DNA of 64,000 nucleotides from NCBI RefSeq assembly GCF_963678635.1, contig NC_087068.1, positions 54,398,213 through 54,462,212 of the forward strand, written 5' to 3'. Both the position numbers and the translations under genes were made by a program. A model generated the notes under the pieces. That model had not been told where the DNA came from and did not search any database. It saw nothing but the letters and a program-made list of their open reading frames with translations. Origin of the DNA: Symsagittifera roscoffensis. Taxonomy: Eukaryota > Xenacoelomorpha > Acoela > Convolutidae. Shown in pieces: positions 19,886-30,520 of the stretch (position 1 is the stretch's first letter; each line of letters starts with the position of its first letter).

Positions 19886-20420
19886 GTCTTGGGACATTGC
19901 AGTCTGGGGACAGCCTTGGAGCAACACGGTCTTGGGACAGTCTCGGGACAGAGCAGTCTTGGGACAGTCTTGGGACGGTGCAGTCTTGGGACAGTCTTGG
20001 ACCAGAGCAGTCTTGGTACGAAACAGTCTTGGGACACTAGTCTTGGGACAGTAGTATGGGACAGTAGTCTTGGGACAGTGGTCTTGGGACACTGGTCTTG
20101 GGACAGTGGTCTTGGGACAGTAGTCTTGGGACAGTGGTCTTGGGACACTGGTCTTGGGACAGTGGTCTTGGGACAGTAGTCTTGGGAAAGTAGTCTTGGG
20201 ACAGTAGTCTTTGGGACACTAGTCTTGGGACAGTAGTCTTGGGACACTAGTCTTGGGACAGTAGTCTTGGGACAGTGGTCTTGGGACACTAGTCTTGGGA
20301 CAGTAGTCTTGGGACAGTAGTCTTAGGGCAAGGGTCTTGGGACAGTGGTCTTGGGACACTAACAAGAAGTACTGGGAACACTGAATAGTCTTGGGACAGT
20401 ACAGAGGAAGTCTTGGAACA
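19886..20420 (+). repeat. Leader minisatellite of AGTCTTGGGACAGT units
   Basis: More than 30 copies of a 12-16 bp unit TCTTGGGACAGTAG or TCTTGGGACACTGG in direct order, with a few inserts. Several frames stay open through it on both strands only because the unit lacks stops. Not a CRISPR: the units are contiguous, without spacers. Confidence 0.92.
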
Positions 20421-20680
20421 GTATAAAGAAGGGGGGTGACGGTACTAAAGAATACTAAGACAGGTTGAAGTAACCAATAGCAAAATCAAATTTTTTATCC
20501 AGTCCTAAAGATCCGGTACTGTAGGGATCAAGAACATATAGAATTTTCAAAAAGCTCAGGAAACGTTGTTTTTAGCAAATTGTAAATTTCTTTTTATCAA
20601 ATTTTGTCAAAAGAGGTTTTAACCTTAGAGTAGAATTTTGTAGATAGTAATACTGTAAATAGGAACAATTGTAAATAAAA

Positions 20681-21835
20681 ATGATGAGGCGGAGCAGGGC
20701 ACCGGTGGCTGAAAAAAGATCTATCGAAGAGAAGACAAAGTATAACTCGTCGCTACGTAAAACGACATCAATGGGTCCAAAGGTAACAAAGAAGAACTTT
20801 TCAGTTAGTATGGTCAACACGAGGAGTTATACAGAGAACAGAGCAAAAGAGGGCACGGAAGGGAAACAAGCAGAACCCACCATCGAGATTGAACTAGAGG
20901 CACCGGATCCAAGTGTGGATGAGGTGGGAAAGAAAACGACAGAGTCAACTCCGATGCCCAATGCGGAAGAACCTAATCCGAAGCCCATGGAGTTCTCACC
21001 GATAGACAACGTGGAAGACACAACAGGCAACACGCCAGAAAAGGTGAAGGACGAGTCTCAAGCAAAAAGAACGTCTTTTACTGAAAGATTGGCGATAATG
21101 GTCGGAATGAAATCGAGAGACGCAGTAGTGGAGGAGACGAAAGCCGAGAAAGGCAAAACATTCGGAACAGTTTCCACGAGAACGACAGACACCGACCAAA
21201 ACGAGGATCAGATCAGACCGGGAACAGCGACCAACAACAGGACAACCTGTCCCAACAACTTCCCGACAACAGGACAACAACGGACCATGGAACAGCTACT
21301 CTTGAGCTAGGTGATTTGATGGCGAAGCTAGATCAGATAGACGAGAAACTGAAGCACAGCGAAGAGGATAGAGATGTGATAAGGAAGGAAATAAGAAACA
21401 ACAAACATGAATACCTGGACAGCTATTTCCATCTAGCGAGAGCAACAGAGGAAAAGCTTCAGCAGATGTCGGACAACTGATGAAGAGCGAGACAAGAACA
21501 TCAGAAAAGACATGCGAGAAATGAAGCAGCGATATGACGCAGTGAATAGCCAGTTGGGGAGTTTGGAAACGAGAATGGATACGATGAGTAGGGACCGGGC
21601 TGAGAGCTCAAGTGCAATACAGACAAAGTTAGACGCTATCTTGAGGAATTCAACGCCACAAGACAGGCCAGCGGCGGAGCGGACACAAGGTAATAGAGTT
21701 GACTTCGTAAAACCACAAAAGAACAAACGACAGTCAACACCGTTACCAGTACCCCGGGAGGCTGCGAGTACGGCACCGGGGGGGGGGGGGGGGCAAGCCG
21801 ATTATGAAAAGTGGAACAGCGAACACAACCAGTGA
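20681..21835 (+). pseudogene. gag: Element B: Gag N-terminal region, frameshifted
   Basis: ATG at 20,681. The first 209 codons are basic at the N-terminus, then acidic, Pro/Thr-rich and low complexity. Frame breaks follow at about 21,305 and 21,480. The later parts (to 21,835) are coiled-coil-like with heptads (KLDQIDEKLKHSEEDRD; SQLGSLETRMDTMSRDRAE). A run of 16 G at 21,778-21,793 falls in this coding sequence. The C counterpart is 44,880-46,056. The predicted role is Gag multimerisation, by position and coiled coil only. Confidence 0.65.
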
Positions 21836-21902
21836 TCCAGGGGACTCCACGACTCACAACAACGTGGGACCGGATGCCATGGCATGAGCAAGCAACTGGG
21901 AA

Positions 21903-24248
21903 ATGATGAACAGGACACTAGAAGCCTTCGCCACAAGGAACACCGACTCGAGTGACAGAGGAAGCAACAAATCCAGGAAAACTTTCAAGAAATCAAAAGA
22001 ATTCAAAGATGATTCAGACGGATGCATTGACACTTGGGTAGAAGTCATGAGGTTGCACTTGGAACAAGACAACTTGAACGATGAGAGGCAAGCATGCACA
22101 GCGATACTGAGCAACCTGTGGAAGGCACGGCATTGAAATGCGTGGTTGCGAAGAAGGAAGAGGAACGCGATACAGCGGACAAATTCTTCGAAATATTGTT
22201 AAATCGATTCGGGTCAGGCATGAAGGGTCATCAAGCGATGATGCGATTTGAAAAGAGAAGGCAAAGGGAAGATGAATCGATAGACAGGTTCCTAGATGAT
22301 CTTGAGAGCTTGAGACGAAGGAGTGACCCGGAAGAATCTACCAATAGAAGGAACTTCAGCATCGCCTCAAAGTTCATTGATGGGGTAAAGAGTGATGACT
22401 TGAGAACGATGTTATTGAGATGTTTGAGAAGAGATGAGGCAGAAGTCAAGAGAGTACATGCTAATGAAACCCAAGAAATACTCGTACTCAGACAACAGGA
22501 ATACGCAAGGGGTGAGTCAGCCACAAAGGTCGTCATGGTACAAGCCCAGAGATGACATGGACAAACGCAGATCATGCGCGAACTGCGGGTCAGCTGACCA
22601 TCATGTGGCGGATTGCGCGACATACAAGCAGGGCATGAAGAGTTTGGGATATGCACCCGATGAGGAAGATATGAGCCAGATGGAGGAACACGAGTTCTAT
22701 AGTTGCTTGATCATCAAAATAGGTACAAGATGCTTCTTCTGCAGCCAAGAGGGGCACTTCAGGATAGACTGTCCGTTGTTCTGGGAGGCGGTCAAGAATC
22801 AGAGTCATCCAAAACACGAAATGAAAAATCTAGAAACACCAAGAGCGGAACTGCCGACGAGAACAGTGAAAGCTGTAACGCAAGTTAATAGTGCAACAGA
22901 TGCCACCGCCAGGAACGATCTAGAGATAAATTATGAGAAGGCGGCAGCGGAAGCTATCAATAAAGTGAAACAGGACCTGGCGGCGAAAGAAATAGAACAA
23001 CGGCTGAAGCAAGAGATCGAAAGACAGAAAATGAACGAGGCATTAGGTTGCTCGCAATCAATACCAGAGGCTGTAGCGGGGTCGACAAAAAATGGAAACT
23101 GCAACACTGTAAAGATGGTGACGGGGAAGCCATTCGGTATAACAAAGATCGGGGCAAGAATAATGTCAATAATCACTGTGGGCGGCCATGAGGTAACGAG
23201 AAACTTGAGCGAACCAAGTGACCAGACAATAATGCACACTGATGTGTACGCAGATTACTTGAGTTGTATAAGCCCACAAACGACTTCTAGAGCATTGAGG
23301 GCACTACTCACGAGAGGGGGTAGCAAGTCAGTCCAAGTTGATAACAGGTACATAGAAGCTTATGGTCCACATGAGGTGACGCTAAATATAGATGGGATCA
23401 ACATCTATACGAAAACAATGATAACATGTGATGAAGATCTAATAGGGCAAAGCTACGTGGGAAAAGAAGAGTTGAAAGTGAGATCGATTGGACACTGCGC
23501 CATGCTTGAGGAAGATGCAATGCACATCGGGACAGAGGCAGATGTGACAGCACATGTGCTCGACATAAGTGGCAAGAAGACTCAGTTACGTGGGTTACTT
23601 GATACGGGAGCGGTCTTGAGTGTCATACCAATTGAAACTTGGGAACGAATGGGCTTCAACAAAAATGATTTGATAGATTCAAGAATACGGTTGTCAGCTG
23701 CAAACAAAGGGGCGCTGCGGGTGTTGGGCAGAACGCCGATAATAGCCCTGAATCTGGGGGAACGCAACCTGTGGATGAGCTTTCTTGTGGTAGAAAACCT
23801 AGATGAGTCCGACCATTTCATTTTAGGCAGAGACTTCATCAGGAACTTTGATGTAGCGATTGATCTAAACAACGCAATGTTCAGGATACGGAACCCGGAT
23901 AGGAGGTACGCAATCAAACCGGTAAATTTAATAATGGCAAATGAGTCCAAAGCACCTGTATTCTTGAGTAGGAGAGTGAGGCTAAAGGCGAACGAAGCGG
24001 CGATCGTAAGCTTACGAATGAAAAATTACAATGAACTAAGTGACAACAAGCAGGTATGCATAGTCCCAAATCCAAATAGTCAAAGTGCTGCTGTTTTAGG
24101 AAGATCCTTCTCGATAACGAAGAGGGGTCTCTGCGTGAGTGTCTTGTTGAATACCCTTGACATACCAATCACGATACAGAGGGGGAGGAAACTGGGCTAT
24201 CGAGCTATCGAGCTGTTCGAACTTCCCGGAACGGCCCACACTAGATGA
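21903..24248 (+). pseudogene. gag-pol: Element B: Gag capsid, nucleocapsid and protease, frameshifted
   Basis: Capsid-type region (CIDTWVEVMRLHLEQ near 22,024; FEILLNRFGSG near 22,188) is split by frame breaks near 22,110 and 22,440. It lacks about 15 codons present in C near 22,415. Two intact CCHC knuckles follow: CANCGSADHHVADC near 22,577 and CFFCSQEGHFRIDC near 22,736. The aspartic protease has LLDTGAVLSVIP near 23,595 and the second signature FILGRDF near 23,820, both intact. The frame ends at 24,248 after a deletion of about 140 bp relative to C, which also breaks the join to RT. Confidence 0.85.
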
Positions 24249-25884
24249 AATGCAGAGTAATAAACCGGTTCTATCGGAAATTGAACATTTAAGAGGCAAG
24301 TTAACGGACGAACAGCTCGAAGCCATCAAGGACGTACTAGAACGGAACGAGGAGGTTTTTTCAAGACATAAGGCAGACATCGGGTGTTGTAATTTTGTTG
24401 AGCATGAAATAGAACTTGAGGAAAACGCAATGCCGCACAGGGAGGGGGCGAGGCGCATGACCCCACACAAATCGGATGCGTGTAGAAAAGAGATTGAAAC
24501 GCTACTAGAGTATGATATGATAGAACCATCCAAATCACCGTGGGCGTGTGGAGTAGTGATGGCCAAAAAGAAAGGCGACCAGTTGAGGTTTTGTTGTGAC
24601 TTTCGATACCTGAACTCCGTAACGGTGAAGGATGCCTATCCCATACCTAGGATTGATGAGAGCCTCTCGAAGTTAGGTGATGCAAAATTTTTTACGACTC
24701 TTGATTTAGGTTCGGCCTTTTGGCAGGTACCACTCAGGAAGCAGGACAGGGACAAGACAGGGTTTGCCTGCGAGTTGGGTCTGTTTCAATGGAAACGGAT
24801 GCCGTTTGGTCTTTGCAATGCCACTGCCACTGCCACATTTCAGCGGTTGATGGCACACGCGCTGATAGGCGTGACGAAGAAGTATGGCAATCTGGTAATG
24901 TGCTATGTGGATGACGTGGTAATAGCGACACCCACACTGGAAGACCACATTGACGAAGTATTTGCGTGTATGAAGAGGTCGGGGCTAAAGTGCAAACCAT
25001 CAAAGTGTGAGATACTCAAGGATTCGATAAAATACTTGGGCAGGATGGTGGACAGACACGGCATCAGACCAGATCCAGACGCAGTAGAAGCAGTTCTAAC
25101 TTGGAAATCGCCAAAAACGGAACACCAATTGATGAGCTTCCTGGGTTTTGCAAATTACTACAGAGAATTCATCAAAGGCTATGCGGATAAAGTTTACCCG
25201 ATGCAACAGTTAATGAGACACAAGGGCAAGAAGTTCACGTGGAACAACGCAGCAGTAGAGTCATTCCAGAGAATAAAGAGAGAATTGTGCGAGGCACCAG
25301 TATTAGAAATGCCAACAGAGAAAGGGATGTACGTAGTGGATACGGATGCGTCGGTAGTAGCTATTTCTGGAATTCTCCATCAGGAACAAGAGTGGAACGG
25401 GAAAACAGTCTTGAGACCAATAGCGTACGGGAGCAAAGTCCTAAGTGACACGGAAATGAAGTACGGGGCACCGAAAGCGGAGATGTTTGCGGTGGTTACA
25501 TTGGTCGAGAAATATAGAGCATACCTAGGCAGCGAGCCATTCAAGCTGCGAGTCGACAACAGGGCACTAAGCTGGCTGAAAACGTACTCAATGGACCAAA
25601 GATACATTGGGAGGTGGATAGTTCGCCTGGATGGATACAACATGATAATTGGGCATAGAACACGAGACAAACATCAAAACGCTGACAGCTTGAGTAAGAA
25701 GACGGAGTTCTACGAAAGACAAGAACAGAGGGAGGCAGATAGACCTGAGATCAAGGATGGCTTCTCCTTCATGGACAAGGAAACGTACGACAGTCTTCCA
25801 CTCACGAGATGGTTGGACAAATCAGGCAAACCAATAGAAGATCACCCCGAATTACAAAAGAAACTCCGGAGAAAACAATCTTGA
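24157..25884 (+). pseudogene. pol: Element B: reverse transcriptase and RNase H
   Basis: RT motifs in order: RFCCDFRYLN (24,589), FTTLDLGSAFWQVPL (24,693), MPFGLCNATATATF (24,799), YVDDVV (24,904), then SFLGFANYYREFI (25,136). RNase H motifs are DTDASVVAISG (near 25,340), E in AEMFAV (25,480) and VDNRAL (25,552). The sequence is typical Ty3/mdg4. Two in-frame lesions versus C may inactivate it: an extra ACTGCC unit adds two residues in the NATATF motif, and three codons are lost in EDHIDEVF. The real start lies in the preceding polyprotein; the first codons here are an artefact of the upstream deletion. Confidence 0.9.
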
Positions 25885-26869
25885 AAAAGAACCGAGGGAT
25901 GCCGATAGGGATAATGCTCAAGTCAAAGATCGTGAGGGAAACGCTCAAGGCAAAAGGCTATGATCTTAACCAGCTGGAGACGGGAGAGGCACAAATAGAC
26001 GATGACTAAAATAAGTTACTCGAGAAACTAGCAGATGATAAGCCCGTGATCCAAGAAAAGTGTAAGGAGGAACCAGAGGTCACCTACTGCGAAAGAACGG
26101 GATACTTAGTAATGGAAACACCTCGAAGGTGACTAACCCTGATGGGAAGGAGGTGGTGCAGTCGCTGGTTGAAAAAATCCCGGCCGACATACTTGAACAG
26201 ACTCGGGTTAGGAAAAAGAGAGTGGAGTTCAAGGAAGAGGCTGAATACCTGGGACTAGATCAAGAGTCCGGGGAGCGGTCCTCGTCCACGGAGGAAGGAA
26301 ATACTGAAGGAGGAAAATTGTCCGGGGAGTGTGGAGTGTGGGATGAGGACTCGGACGAGAGCAGCGACAATCACGTTAGTCTCTACATGTTATTGGCAGA
26401 AGAAAAGATTAGACACCGCGACAGGGAATTACAAACAGATCTGTCCTCAGGAACCTTCAACTTGGACGTACAGGAAGTACGAGGAGGTGAAGAACTTGAA
26501 AGAATTGCAATTTCGAGGAAACCATTCAGGGAACTATCATGCAAATCAAATGTCAGAACAAATCTGGTGCCAGAAGATGACATGAAGATAGTAAGGAGGA
26601 TAGTATGCGTGAAGCTGAATGACGACATCCACAACCCTGGGGAAATGAATGGACAGATCATGGCACTGAAGGAACAAGTCAAGGCGAGATATAGGCTGTC
26701 GGACCTGATAAGAGCCCAGAAGAATGACAAGATGACAAGTAACCTCACCAAATGGATCCGAATGGGGTTCAAGGAGAAAGGGGAACTTGAAGAAGACAGC
26801 TACAAGATCCTGAGCCAGTTCTACACGAAAGGAAAGAGTTACTCTATCACACAGCTGACGGGATGGTAG
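25885..26869 (+). pseudogene. pol: Element B: acidic Pol linker and integrase N-terminal helices
   Basis: Joins RNase H to integrase. Frame breaks occur near 25,880, 26,010 and 26,840. The linker is very acidic and Ser/Glu-rich. It encodes a peptide from TTGTCCGGGGAGT (26318-26330), which is also the core of the polypurine tract. The end (VKARYRLSDLIRAQKNDKMTS) is homologous to the integrase N-terminal extension of C at 51,650. Confidence 0.75.
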
Positions 26870-28095
26870 CATGCAAGAGAAAAGACGAGGAGAAGGTATT
26901 ACACAAACACAATCTCATCATATTACCACAATTGTATCAGACAGAGGTGCTGTTCAGATCGCACAAGGGGATAGACAAGGTGCAACAAAGAATACTTCAC
27001 CGGTTCGATTGGCCAGGATTGAAGAAAGCTTGCGAGAGGTGGGTGAATGCATGCCTGGCATGCCTGCAAGTGAAAGACCCAAGGAAGATGAAATTCGCAC
27101 TCAAGTCGGTGGAAAGCTCGGAATTTAATGAAGTGGTGCAGATAGACCATCAGAAGATCTGCATGACGGAGTCGGGGTATAACCAAATACTGGTTATAAT
27201 TGACGACTTCACAAAGCTGGCAGAAGCGGTGCCGTGTCAGACAGCTTCGGCAGAGGAGACTTGTGACCACTTGATAACCCATTGGATATCGAGGTATGGT
27301 TGTCCAATGACTTTTCAGTCAGACAACGGCAAGGCCTTTGTGGGGGACTTGACTAAAGAATTAATGAAGAAATCACACATTGCTCAAGCACACTCGACGA
27401 CTTACCATCCTCAGAGCAACGGGCTGGTAGAGAGACAAAATAGAACGTTGGTGAATATGCTGAGGGTATACTGCTCAAGATACTTGACAGACTGGGATAA
27501 ATATCTGCCGCAAGTCGTACGGGCATACAACAGTACTCAACACTCAACAACGGGCATCAGTCCTTTCATGATGTTGACAGGCAGAGAGAGAGCAATGCCC
27601 CTGACATTCTTCTACCCGGAATATGAAGGGAAGAGGACGTCGCCTCAAGCTTACGTGAAAGAAGCGATCAGGAGACAGCAGGAAATAAACGAGCTATGCA
27701 GGAGAAACACTGCGCGAGCGCAAATGAGACATCGCAAGAAATATGATGAAAGGATATTACAGGCGAAGCCATATGAAGTGGGCCAGTATTTGTGGGTTTT
27801 CCAGAATGTCATACCGCCCGAAGGGACAAAAAAACTGCTCAAGAAATGGAGAGGACCATTCATGATAACGGAAGTACATCAACAAGGATGGTTCTACCAC
27901 TTGAGTACTGGGCGAGCAGCACATTATGAGAACCTGAAGCCTCATGTCCCATCCCCAGAGGACTGGTGTATACCAAAGGACATGGAGGGACTCGAGTACC
28001 TACTGGTGGAGCCAGCATGTGAAGTGAACGAAAAAGGCATCAGAGAGAAGAATGATGGCAATGAGAACTTGAGTTTGGATGACAATGAAAAATAG
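26863..28095 (+). pseudogene. pol: Element B: integrase
   Basis: Catalytic Asp in QIDHQK (near 27,140), second Asp in FQSDNGKAF (27,315) and Glu in NGLVERQ (27,418), all present. A GPF motif (KWRGPFMI, 27,846) marks the Ty3-type C-terminal domain. The HHCC zinc-binding domain is damaged: where C reads HDQVGHQGVDK, B reads HKGIDK (26,970), losing one zinc ligand His. The frame ends at 28,095 by a one-base shift; in the next frame it continues into the macrodomain region. Confidence 0.9.
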
Positions 28096-29258
28096 AAGCG
28101 GACTCTGAAGCGGAATCTTTTGTGGAAGAAGACTGGAACGATCCGGATCAAGGTGAGGTGCCGAAGTGGACAGAACCAGACTTATCAATACCAGCGGGGA
28201 CAAGGAGTGGCAATCGCAAAAGAAGAGGCGTGAGGTATAACAGGTATGGGGACGATTTCCTGATTGATAAGATACAGCCCGACGACCTAGGCAAAGAACT
28301 ACTAAGTGTGGGCGAGCTGGCGGCAGATGGTGAATGGCAAATCATCAATGATACTGAACACTACCCACAGGAAGACTACTCGACACCGGAGCGGGAGACG
28401 GATTTAGACCAGAGCGAGATAGAGAGGAGGGAGAATACGAACCTGAGGATATTAGAATGGATGCGCGATGTCAAGAACGGAAGCGACGAAGGACAAAGCA
28501 TACAAAAAATTGACATATCAGCGGGAAAGCACATGAAAACGGAGAATCTTCTTTTCGGCTGGACGGCAACAGACAGCCCGCTCGACTTTCCGCCAGATAA
28601 TTCAGACCCAGCATCATCGACGGGGACGTCGATAAATATTTTTGTCCGGGGAGTGGGGGTAGGACTTACCCACACCGAAAATTTAATGATAAAGAAACTC
28701 AGGGAAGTGAGAGAAACGAGCGGACTGGAACTGGATGGGGAGGAGGCCGAGCCTACCATAGGACGGAATTTCAAAACGAAGTTTGAAATACCAAACGAAT
28801 ACTCGGAAAAAATCCTGATAACGGATAGTGACTTCATTCTGTCAGACAGGACTAGCGCAATCTGTATCACGGCGGACATGAGTTTCAAATCAAGACTGGA
28901 GGCTGACTTCAAGAGAGAGTACCAGAATGTGGAGTTTCTGTTTAGACAGAGACCGGGGCTGGGAGGAATGGCTGCGCTTCCACCATCAGTAGCACAAGTC
29001 CCGGGCAAATACCTGTGCTTCCTAGTGACGAGGGTCAATGACAGGAACATGATCGATCCCGAACACGTGATGTTGGCACTAACAAGACTACGAGACTTCA
29101 TGATTGAAAGAGGGATAATGGAGGTCTCAATGCCGGTGTATGACCCAAACAGGGGCAAATTGAGCCCAAGGGAATTGTACGCTATCCTACACGTGGTCTT
29201 CGCAGAAACTGAGATAATGGTACATCTTCATAAGAAATACTACTTGAGCATCGCCTGA
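28090..29258 (+). CDS. Element B: macrodomain-like C-terminal extension of Pol
   Basis: A 378-codon frame. Residues 1-210 are acidic and disordered. Residues about 231-375 fit an ALC1/TARG1-type macrodomain: ILITDSDFI strand, then SAICITADMSF where the ADP-ribose-contacting loop sits, a helix, GMAALP, the strand GKYLCFLVTR, the helix HVMLALTRLRDFM and MPVYDPNRGKLSP at the second ligand loop. It closes with AILHVVFAETEIMVHL. The Asp used by TARG1 for catalysis appears to be Gly here, so binding rather than hydrolysis may be retained. Proteins of this type remove or read ADP-ribose marks. The frame begins in the previous integrase frame after a one-base shift; C has a truncated homologue at 53,122-54,034. 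Confidence 0.62.
28641..28660 (+). promoter_or_regulatory. Internal polypurine-tract copy, candidate central PPT (element B)
   Basis: TTTGTCCGGGGAGTGGGGGT repeats the core of the 3' polypurine tract (TCCGGGGAGTA). Flanking nucleotides are almost identical in C (53,600-53,620) although the two copies read it in different frames here, which suggests selection on RNA or DNA rather than protein. Confidence 0.45.
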
Positions 29259-29744
29259 GTCGGGTACACGGGGTCTCGAGTTGGGTATGAGGGGAGAATC
29301 TCGAGTTAGGTGTGGGGATACAAAATAGGCAAAAGGATCTCAAAGGTGATTGGCACGACAATTAAAATTTTAAATGATTGATGGTGCTGAAACATAAAAT
29401 GAATCTGCATGTTTTTAGAAAATTTCCAATTGAACTATTTTAGTAGGACGAAAAAGAAAGGGTTTTAACTATAGTGGCAAGGGGGGTTTTTAGGCTAGGA
29501 ACATAGCCTGTTAGTCTAAAATACGGGTGTTATTTTCAGATTGATTTGGTAAAGTCAAATTGACTACTCAACTACACTCAATTGAAAGAAAAGGAAGTCC
29601 TTGAACGAACACGCAAGTTGAACAACGCTTCAAGAAGTTAATACTCAAGTTGCTAAGGTAAAACTCAAGTTGATAAGGTAGAACTCAAGTTGCTCAGGTA
29701 AAAATCAAAATGCTAATACTCAAGATCACCTGGAAGTTACAAAA
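29259..29744 (+). promoter_or_regulatory. Gap before accessory block, with splice acceptor and 20-bp repeats
   Basis: No gene. TTATTTTCAG ends at 29,539, a near-perfect nematode 3' splice site, 206 bp before the next ATG. Three direct repeats of ACTCAAGTTGCTAAGGTAAA (20 bp period) start at 29,643, 29,663 and 29,683. C has an acceptor-like TTGTTTTTTAG in the same gap (ends 54,397). Confidence 0.5.
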
Positions 29745-30520
29745 ATGGCAGATCGATTCTGGAAATCCATGCCATCGGCTCTGAAAACGCCCACACTTGA
29801 TGAGTTGTACAGACGCCTGAGGGACCTGGATTACACTCAAGTGGATGAGAGAATGGCGGTGATGCTGAATGCCATCATCCAGATGGAGGAACAGGGCGAA
29901 TGCCGGGAGTCTGCAACAGAAGCGGTTTTGATGGTCGGCTACACCACCGATGGAATGTCCAATCAAGAGCAAACCAGATGGCTGTCCTGGAATGTGGATG
30001 GAGGAATAAGGGGATTCGAATTGGCAAGGAACCCTGGCTTGAGCAACAATACCGAGTATGGCGCAGGGGAGTTCCCACTACCGATCAGACCGTCAGCCAG
30101 ATCTACCGTCCATAAGCGTATCCGGACCTCAGTATCATGAAGAGAGAGCTTGAGAGGACTCAGCGGGAGAGGAACAAGGCGAACCTCGACCGGGATCAAG
30201 CGAAGCTTGAGAGAGATCAGGCGAAACTTGAGAGGGATCAAGCGGTCGTCGAGAAGGACCAAGCGCGGAGGGAACTGGATATGTTGAAAGCTGAGCATCT
30301 ACAAGAACAAAGAGTACGAGAGAATGCCGCGAATTGTGAGCAGCTGAAGTCGGAGCTTGAGAGGATCCAGCAACGACAACGCGAGCTTGACATGCAGAAA
30401 GGGGCTAGGCCTAAAGAGCGGATGGTTACCGGCTCAAGGCCAAGTCGCGTATGGAGGTGGACGAAGCTCCCAGATCGATGGGACGATTTAACCTTGATCG
30501 CGCGGCTCAAGAGCATATGA
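29745..30520 (+). pseudogene. Element B: accessory protein 1, helical head and coiled coil
   Basis: ATG at 29,745. The first 131 codons are homologous to the start of the 54,489-55,217 protein of C (TLDELYRRLRDLD versus TLDEIYQRLIDCD; ELARNPGL versus DLAREPGL). A frame break at 30,140 leads to a strongly charged coiled coil with 7-residue KLERDQA repeats (30,137-30,460). In C the head and coil are in one frame, so the break here is secondary. Probably a multimerising protein; family not recognised. Confidence 0.55.

Noticed and set aside
19731-20289. Open frames on both strands through the TCTTGGGACAGT array
   Set aside because: The frames exist only because the short repeat lacks stops; the products are low-complexity and unlike anything in the C copy.
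19886-20420. CRISPR-like array
   Set aside because: Units are contiguous with no unique spacers, and the context is a eukaryotic retrotransposon leader.
28376-29158. Minus-strand frame of 260 codons opposite the macrodomain region
   Set aside because: Shadow of the plus-strand gene; Ser/Leu-rich composition is typical of an antisense frame.
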